A stretch of DNA of 64,000 bases from contig JALSGS010000045.1 in assembly GCA_026982695.1 (NCBI GenBank), forward strand, positions 248,001 to 312,000. The letters are read 5' to 3'. The notes beneath the pieces are model-generated. The model was given only the letters and a program-made list of their open reading frames with translations. It ran no database searches and was not told the DNA's origin. The position numbers and the translations under genes were made by a program. Every line of letters begins with the position of its first letter. Position 1 is the stretch's first letter. The DNA is from Saprospiraceae bacterium (GTDB taxonomy: Bacteria > Bacteroidota > Bacteroidia > Chitinophagales > Saprospiraceae). Of the stretch, positions 58,895-64,000 are shown one piece after another.

Positions 58895-60544
58895 TCACTC
58901 TACCACACCGAGTAGCTTTTTATAACGCTCACCATCGTGCAACACGGACAGTGCTGTGTCAATTTCGGGATCATTGCGCAAGCCAACGATAATACGGCCA
59001 CGCTCAAAGTAAAACCGGCTAGCCAGTTCTTTCTCTATCTGATCAATGATAGCCTGCTTGTGTTTTTCTATCTCCTCTCGCTTTTCGGCCTTGATTTTTT
59101 GCTCCAATGCTTCGATCTGTGCAGCAAGATCGTAGCCTTCTTCCTCGCTGCGCACCTTCAGTTGTTCGAGCAATTGCTCACTTTCGGTGTCGAAGTCGAA
59201 GTTGCGCGCCTCGAGAAAAGCTACAAAATCGTCCCACTGCTCAAAGGTAAAACGCTCGGGTGGTGCAATAGAGTCATGCTCAAGGCAGAATTCATTGGCA
59301 TACTTAAATATAAAGAATTTATCTATTAATGTCTTAAGTATGTCACTTTTCTCATCGGGATCAACGATAATATCGGGTTTGATCCCCCCTCCATCGAGCA
59401 CGATACGGCCATTGCGCGTCTTAAAAGGCGTGCGCTCCTCGTCAGGAATATGTGCTGGCTTGCCATTCTCGTAGTGCACTGCCTGTATACAGCGCCCACT
59501 GGGGATGTAGTACTTGGCAGTGGTTAGCTTTACACGCGCATTATAGCCCACATCACGCGTATTTTGCACCAACCCTTTTCCATAAGTGCGCTGCCCAACA
59601 ATCACACCCCGATCGAGATCCTGAATCGTCCCCGAAACAATCTCAGAAGCCGAAGCTGTGCCCCCATCTACCAATACGACCAACGGCAAATCGGGCGCTA
59701 CAGGCATGTTAAGCGTCTTAAATGTGCGATCCCACTCCTTGACACGCCCACGCGTGCTGACGACTACCTCACCTTTGGGTATAAACACATTGGCCACATT
59801 AACCGCTTCGGTGAGCAATCCTCCACCATTGCCGCGCAGGTCAAAGATCAGCCCCTTAAGCTCAGGATGTGCTTCGCGCAACTTCTTCACCGCATCAGCT
59901 ACATTGCGCCCTGCATGGCGTGTAAAAGTGGTCAGCGCCACATAACCCACATCATCTGACACCATACCGTAATACGGCACATTGGGGATGTGCACTTCGT
60001 CGCGTACTAGTTCGAGCATAAGGGGCTCGTCCTGGCCGGGCCGAAGTACCTTCAACTCGACACTGGTACCCGGATAGCCTTTTAAAAATTCACCAATTTC
60101 GTCTTCCGTGTGTCCTTTCGTATCGCGCCCATCGATGGCAATAATTTGATCTCCAGCACGCAACCCCGCTTTCCATGCTGGAGAGTCTTTATAAGGCGCC
60201 ATAATGGTGGGATAATCATCGACTAAGCGAATTTGAGCTCCTATTCCATTATAGCGCCCTTCCGTAATGTAGCGATAGCCTTCGATATCCGATTCGGAAA
60301 TATAGTTGGTATAGGGATCCAACGAAGCAAGCATCGCATCGATGCCGATTCGCATCAGTTTGCCTGGGTCTATTTCATCTACGTAATAGGTGTTGACTTC
60401 TTTGTAGAGGTTGGCAAAAATCTCTATGTGTTTTGAGATCTCAAAAAAACGACTGTGGTCGCTGGCCAGTTGAAAAGCCAGTCCCACCATTCCTATCAGT
60501 CCTATCGCCGAAAGGCGTTGAAAAACCTTTTTAATATGGCTCAT
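58895..60544 (-). CDS. S41-family C-terminal processing protease
   Basis: 549 residues with a signal-anchor ('LSAIGLIGMVGLAFQLA'). PDZ domain (about 85-175, 'YNGIGAQIRLVDDYPTIMAP', 'AGLRAGDQIIAIDGRDTK') precedes the S41 catalytic domain: 'KGLIFDLRGNGGGLLTEAVN', the nucleophile Ser in 'LVDGGTASASEIVSGTIQDL' and Lys in 'GQRTYGKGLVQ'. A C-terminal helical tail ('EIEKHKQAIIDQIEKELASR') ends the protein. It is the CtpA/tail-specific protease type that trims or degrades periplasmic and outer-membrane proteins. Minus strand, separate from the hydrolase gene upstream (161-base gap). Confidence 0.94.
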   Translation of the reverse strand: MSHIKKVFQRLSAIGLIGMVGLAFQLASDHSRFFEISKHIEIFANLYKEVNTYYVDEIDPGKLMRIGIDAMLASLDPYTNYISESDIEGYRYITEGRYNGIGAQIRLVDDYPTIMAPYKDSPAWKAGLRAGDQIIAIDGRDTKGHTEDEIGEFLKGYPGTSVELKVLRPGQDEPLMLELVRDEVHIPNVPYYGMVSDDVGYVALTTFTRHAGRNVADAVKKLREAHPELKGLIFDLRGNGGGLLTEAVNVANVFIPKGEVVVSTRGRVKEWDRTFKTLNMPVAPDLPLVVLVDGGTASASEIVSGTIQDLDRGVIVGQRTYGKGLVQNTRDVGYNARVKLTTAKYYIPSGRCIQAVHYENGKPAHIPDEERTPFKTRNGRIVLDGGGIKPDIIVDPDEKSDILKTLIDKFFIFKYANEFCLEHDSIAPPERFTFEQWDDFVAFLEARNFDFDTESEQLLEQLKVRSEEEGYDLAAQIEALEQKIKAEKREEIEKHKQAIIDQIEKELASRFYFERGRIIVGLRNDPEIDTALSVLHDGERYKKLLGVVE

Positions 60545-60705
60545 GGTCTAACTGTTTTGGGGACACTCAACAAACAAGCAGGCTATTTATTACTTTGCTC
60601 CCACTTTTTCACAACATGCAAGATGTACTTTGGATTTTGGCACCAGCTAAAAAGTATTGGATTTGTGAAGGTAAGGTCTTGGAGGCCTTTCACCAAAATG
60701 CATGC

Positions 60706-61488
60706 TTAGCGATTTGAGCGCAGAAACTGTTGTACGCGTTGGAGCAATACCTCAGGCGCTTCAGCGTGTACCCAATGTCCCACGCCCTGAATCTCAAACA
60801 GCTGGCTATTGGGAAAAAGTTGCTGGATATGTGGCCAGTGCTCGGGCAGTATGTGTTCCGAAGCTCCACCTTTCACAAAAAGCGTAGGCCCTTCGAAAGG
60901 AGCACCTGCTACTGGCCCAATAATGGCATCGTAATAGCGATGCAGCACGGGCAAGTTGCACTTCCACCTAAAGCTGCCATCCTCATTGCGAGCCAAGTTT
61001 TTCAACAAAAACTGCACAATAGCGCTATTGCCAATGTGCTGCATGAGGATATCTTCGGCTTGCTTGCGCGACTCAAGGCGTTGTAGTGGTACGCGCTGCA
61101 ATGCCTCAAAGATAAAGTCGTGACGCCGCGCATAACCCACAGGCGCAATATCGACTACGACCAGATGATCGACCATGTCCGGATTGTCAAAGGCAAACTG
61201 CATTACCGTTTTGCCCCCCATAGAATGACCTAACAAATGCGCTCGATAGATCCATTGTGTTTCCATGAAATGGCGCAAGTCCTCAGCTAAGGTAGGATAG
61301 TCGTGTGGTTCGGCATGAGGTGAACGGCCGTGATTGCGCTGATCGACCAGATACACAGTGTAGTCTTGTGCTAGGCGCCGGCCCAGCGTCTGCCAATTGT
61401 CGAGCATACCGAACAGGCCGTGTAAAACGATTAGTGGTGGACCTTGGCCAAAGGCCTTGAAATGAAGGGATACTACAGGTAGCGTCAT
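60706..61488 (-). CDS. Alpha/beta hydrolase (YbfF-like esterase)
   Basis: 260 residues from ATG 61488; the long upstream open frame extends into the batD gene region and lacks family sequence. Hydrolase landmarks: 'PLIVLHGLFGMLDNWQTLG' (oxyanion H-G), 'VDQRNHGRSPHAEPHDY', the nucleophile elbow 'LLGHSMGGKTVMQFA' (G-H-S-M-G-G), 'LVVVDIAPVGYARRHDFI' and the catalytic His in 'QGVGHWVHAEAPEVLL'. The pattern is like YbfF, a broad acyl-ester/thioesterase. Downstream of batD on the same strand, 59 bases away, so possibly co-transcribed. A TTTGC-AGGC-GCAAA hairpin lies just upstream of its start. Confidence 0.88.
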   Translation of the reverse strand: MTLPVVSLHFKAFGQGPPLIVLHGLFGMLDNWQTLGRRLAQDYTVYLVDQRNHGRSPHAEPHDYPTLAEDLRHFMETQWIYRAHLLGHSMGGKTVMQFAFDNPDMVDHLVVVDIAPVGYARRHDFIFEALQRVPLQRLESRKQAEDILMQHIGNSAIVQFLLKNLARNEDGSFRWKCNLPVLHRYYDAIIGPVAGAPFEGPTLFVKGGASEHILPEHWPHIQQLFPNSQLFEIQGVGHWVHAEAPEVLLQRVQQFLRSNR

Positions 61489-61547
61489 CAGCCATTTTTT
61501 TGCAGGCGCAAAGTAAGGCAGCGGAGAAAAATAGTATGTGAGCCCAC

Positions 61548-63326
61548 TCACCCATCTCTTTGTAGCCGCAAATAGGGTTCCAATGCAGCAATGACCTCTA
61601 GGGCTTCCGCATAAAGTTGCTCGTGAGGCAATTGTTGTGCCTGCCCTGCATACAAGGCCTTGTCGCACCATTCAAGCAGTTGCATGTAGCGGCTGCGCAA
61701 CTGAGGCGGTACGCCTTTTTCCGAAAGGCGATGCTCCACAGTGGCCTTAGCCACTTCAGCCATGGGTAACTGCAAGCGAAAAGCCACGTACTCGATCAGT
61801 GCACGCGACAGGACATCGTAAAAATCGCGATATGCCTTTGCTGCCAAATATTTCTTGGCTTGTGAGAGGCGCTGGCGAGCCAATTTATAGGCAGCTCGTT
61901 GCTTGCGCGCAGCCTCTGACAACACCGGTTGGCGAGCTAGCCATACGCTGCTACCTATAACCATCGCACCTCCTACCCACGGCAGCACCAATAGCAGCCA
62001 AAAGCTCCAAGAGCCCCACCAGTTGGGCCAATCTTTGCGTAAATGCGTGTGCACAGCCCACGGATAGGGACGACCTGGACGGTCCGCTGTAGTCGCAGTG
62101 TCAGACAAAGTGCGCTGCAAACCATCACCTGGCATTACTTCCACAAAAAAAGGATCGGCTACTGCCCGCTGGTAGCGGACAGAGTCTACGTCGAACCAAG
62201 AAAAACTCGGTACAATGCGCCATTGACCTACATAGCGAGGAATGGCTAACACCTCAAACACTTTCTTGCCGCGCAATACGCCCTGATCTTCATATATAGT
62301 CTCTTCTATGACCCTGGGCTCATACACGTCAAACGAGTCGGTCGAAAGCGGCACTGGCGGTGGCTCCACCCGTTTGATGTCGCCCACACCTGAGACGATC
62401 CATAGGAGCTGCAATGTTTGATCAGTAGAAAGACGACTAGGTTGCACACGCATTTTCACCGCGTACTCCCCTACTGCACCACTAAAATCGGCAGGTGGCG
62501 GCATGGGCAATGGCCTGACTTGCACCTGATAGGACTGAGTTTCCACTACCACTGGCCGCACGCGCGTATTGAAGAAAAAACCCAAACCTCTGTCTTGCCC
62601 TTCTACCACGGCCAATTGCAATCGCCATGGGGGGATTTCTAAAAGGCCTAACTGCTGAGGGAATACCGCCATGCGACGCAACACCTTGGTCAAATATTGC
62701 ACGCCCTGCCGAAACTCGTGTCGCGTACGGGTGTCGAAGCGCCGTAAAGGCTCTACCCACGCACCCTTCAGCTCGGGCTCATCCAAAATGCTGTAGCTAT
62801 CTATATTGTGCTTGGTAAATAACTTGAGGTCGACCAGTAACTCTTGGCCTACATAAGCCACTGTATCCGACAAGACAAGCTCGACAAACACATCCGGCAG
62901 TGCCTCTGAGTCTGAAGGCACATGTGTAGGCGGCAATACACGTATTTCTACCTTGTTGGAATGCACCGTCTTACCGCCTACGCGAATGCGAGCCGGACCA
63001 ATGGGAAATGTACCGACTTTGCGCGGCATGAGCGTATAGCTAATACTCATTTCCGAACGCACACGCCCATTGACAATGGTAGTGCGAAATGACTGGTTGG
63101 GCCCCATCACCACATCGAAGGCCGACAAGTCAGGCGGCACAAACTCACTGCCACGCGCATCGTACAGCGTAAAGCGCAGTGATACAGAGCTACCTAAGAC
63201 TACTTCTGGCGGATCTGCAACAGCCTCGAATCGCATCCTTTGGGCATGCGCCTCCGCTACCATGATCATCATTCCACACCACGCAAATGCACATAAGTGC
63301 AATAGTCGGCTCATCAATTGACTCAT
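61548..63326 (-). CDS. batD: BatD-family protein
   Basis: 592 residues with a signal peptide ('LLHLCAFAWCGMMIMVAEAH'). Immunoglobulin-like oxygen-tolerance domains span about 25-430: 'PPEVVLGSSVSLRFTLYDAR', 'VVMGPNQSFRTTIVNGRV', 'MSISYTLMPRKVGTFPIGPA'. A single membrane helix near residue 440-465 ('WGSWSFWLLLVLPWVGGAMV') is followed by a cytoplasmic helical region with 'AARKQRAAYKLARQRLSQAK'. BatD belongs to the Bat proteins linked with aerotolerance, usually next to batA, batB and moxR, none of which is here. haaO lies 11 bases upstream in the same direction. Confidence 0.9.
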   Translation of the reverse strand: MSQLMSRLLHLCAFAWCGMMIMVAEAHAQRMRFEAVADPPEVVLGSSVSLRFTLYDARGSEFVPPDLSAFDVVMGPNQSFRTTIVNGRVRSEMSISYTLMPRKVGTFPIGPARIRVGGKTVHSNKVEIRVLPPTHVPSDSEALPDVFVELVLSDTVAYVGQELLVDLKLFTKHNIDSYSILDEPELKGAWVEPLRRFDTRTRHEFRQGVQYLTKVLRRMAVFPQQLGLLEIPPWRLQLAVVEGQDRGLGFFFNTRVRPVVVETQSYQVQVRPLPMPPPADFSGAVGEYAVKMRVQPSRLSTDQTLQLLWIVSGVGDIKRVEPPPVPLSTDSFDVYEPRVIEETIYEDQGVLRGKKVFEVLAIPRYVGQWRIVPSFSWFDVDSVRYQRAVADPFFVEVMPGDGLQRTLSDTATTADRPGRPYPWAVHTHLRKDWPNWWGSWSFWLLLVLPWVGGAMVIGSSVWLARQPVLSEAARKQRAAYKLARQRLSQAKKYLAAKAYRDFYDVLSRALIEYVAFRLQLPMAEVAKATVEHRLSEKGVPPQLRSRYMQLLEWCDKALYAGQAQQLPHEQLYAEALEVIAALEPYLRLQRDG

Positions 63327-63337
63327 ATTTTAGTGGT

Positions 63338-63859
63338 TCACACTACCTTTTCCATCACATGGCCACATTGTTTGCAGGTGCGCAGTTCTTCAGATCCCAT
63401 AAACGTTTCGATGGCTTCCTTGATCTGCGTAACGATATCTTCCAACTCAAAGCTGGCTTCGTGTAACTTGGCGTGGCAATTGTCACAAAACCACATGAGC
63501 TTGTCCACCTCGCCAGGACGCCGATAGCGCTCTATGACCAAGCCCACCGTATTGGCAGGGCGCTGAGGCGAATGAGGTACGCGGGGTGGCAGCAAGAACA
63601 TCTCACCCTCTCGGATATGGATGTCTTCGGGCTGGCCTTCTTCATTGATAATCTTGACGGTGATATCGCCTTCGAGCTGATAGAACAGCTCTTCGCCCTC
63701 TTCCCAATGATAGTCCTTGCGACCGTTTGGCCCACCCACTACCATGACGATGTAGTCGTCGTTGCCGCGATAAATCTGTTGATTGCCAACAGGCGGACGC
63801 AACAGGTGGCGGTTATCTTCTATCCACTGCTTGAGGTTGAAAGGCTTACTGATTGGCAT
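63338..63859 (-). CDS. haaO: 3-hydroxyanthranilate 3,4-dioxygenase
   Basis: 173 residues from ATG 63859. It opens 3-hydroxyanthranilate to 2-amino-3-carboxymuconate semialdehyde, leading to quinolinate and NAD or to tryptophan degradation. Cupin features: 'RPPVGNQQIYRGNDDYIVMV' and 'GRKDYHWEEGEELFYQLEGD' (His, Glu iron ligands), 'IHIREGEMFLLPPRVPHSPQ' (His). A rubredoxin-like C4 site at the C-terminus, 'WFCDNCHAKLHE' and 'LRTCKQCGHVMEK', is the form found in bacterial and yeast enzymes. The next gene batD is 11 bases downstream, so they are co-transcribed. Confidence 0.95.
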   Translation of the reverse strand: MPISKPFNLKQWIEDNRHLLRPPVGNQQIYRGNDDYIVMVVGGPNGRKDYHWEEGEELFYQLEGDITVKIINEEGQPEDIHIREGEMFLLPPRVPHSPQRPANTVGLVIERYRRPGEVDKLMWFCDNCHAKLHEASFELEDIVTQIKEAIETFMGSEELRTCKQCGHVMEKVV

Positions 63860-64000
63860 GGCATCTCTGTTTTGGTTCAACAAAACGCTGAAGGCAACTA
63901 TACATTTTGTCTTTCGGCAAATGCACGTAGCTAGTACGTGCCAAGTTAGCAATTTGACTTTTTCAAAGAAGGCTCTGATGCCATTTTAGTGCCCAATGGG
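63860..64000. other. Region upstream of haaO at the window edge
   Basis: 141 bases. It contains the near-copy of the 16-base hairpin repeat, TTTGTCTTTCGGCAAA (63906-63921). No gene was recognised before the end of the window. Confidence 0.4.

Noticed and set aside
60706-61671. A 321-residue version of the alpha/beta hydrolase
   Set aside because: The first 60 codons read antisense to the batD region and lack hydrolase sequence; ATG 61488 starts the family domain.
1-64000. CRISPR array, tRNA or rRNA genes, insertion sequences
   Set aside because: No regular spacer-repeat pattern, no cloverleaf-like sequence in the gaps, and no transposase or inverted-repeat ends were seen by eye.

Overview
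The window looks like a chromosomal stretch of a Bacteroidota bacterium, probably of the Saprospiria/Chitinophagia side of the phylum. GC content is near 50 percent by eye. The evidence is a set of lineage-typical genes: gliding genes gldE, gldD and gldB, the mutY-ssb-gldE-gldD order, secreted proteins ending in a type IX secretion (T9SS) sorting domain or a gliding-associated C-terminal (CHU_C) domain, BatD, a PorT-like outer-membrane barrel, DUF4294, DUF3667, a TonB-dependent receptor with a carboxypeptidase-regulatory-like N-terminus, and TACCTTTG-type promoter boxes. I saw no rRNA, tRNA, insertion sequence, prophage or CRISPR array. Nearly every large open frame matches a known family, so most of the window is ordinary core genome.

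Layout: 1-4.1 kb is a plus-strand run of an EamA transporter (cut by the window edge), a SET-domain protein, lptC, a CNNM/CorC-type membrane protein and hutI. A minus-strand T9SS cargo protein with three Kazal-like modules follows (4.2-7.0 kb). Next come ligA, an AlbA_2 protein with a Csx15-like C-terminus (9.5-10.4 kb), a small minus-strand gene, a membrane coiled-coil protein and an M14 peptidase. After a structured 640-base gap come holB and a PSP1/RicT gene, then a GH3-family enzyme, an FKBP isomerase, trmD, a nitrilase, rnpA and gltA. The block mutY-ssb-gldE-gldD (24.3-28.1 kb) is followed by DUF1684, ddl, DUF4294, gldB, a PorT-like barrel, a purine nucleoside phosphorylase and a PIG-L deacetylase. 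A frameshifted pseudogene lies at about 37 kb.

From 37.5 to 43 kb are an OppC-type permease, a CoA-binding protein, a NahK-like kinase and the tyrosine-degradation pair hmgA-hppD. Then come DUF3667, a small orphan protein, msrB, an ECF sigma factor, a TonB-dependent receptor, a two-component system, rsmI, purS and pssA. The last part holds a large CHU_C adhesin-like protein, DUF2007-msrA, MOSC, ATP-grasp and LysE genes, an S41 protease, an alpha/beta hydrolase, batD and haaO. Together hutI, hmgA/hppD and haaO indicate capacity to degrade histidine, tyrosine and tryptophan.

The most interesting points are: (1) the AlbA_2 protein whose last ~130 residues resemble the CRISPR-associated Csx15 family, with no CRISPR system in view; (2) a 12-mer, GCTTTCGCAAAA, found six times exactly and once with one mismatch, with all three intergenic copies in the same orientation next to a start codon; (3) a second, 16-base hairpin repeat; (4) a pseudogene with about three frameshifts; (5) a cluster of hairpins at 14.4-14.6 kb that may be a structured RNA. 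All family assignments come from reading motifs; no database search was run.
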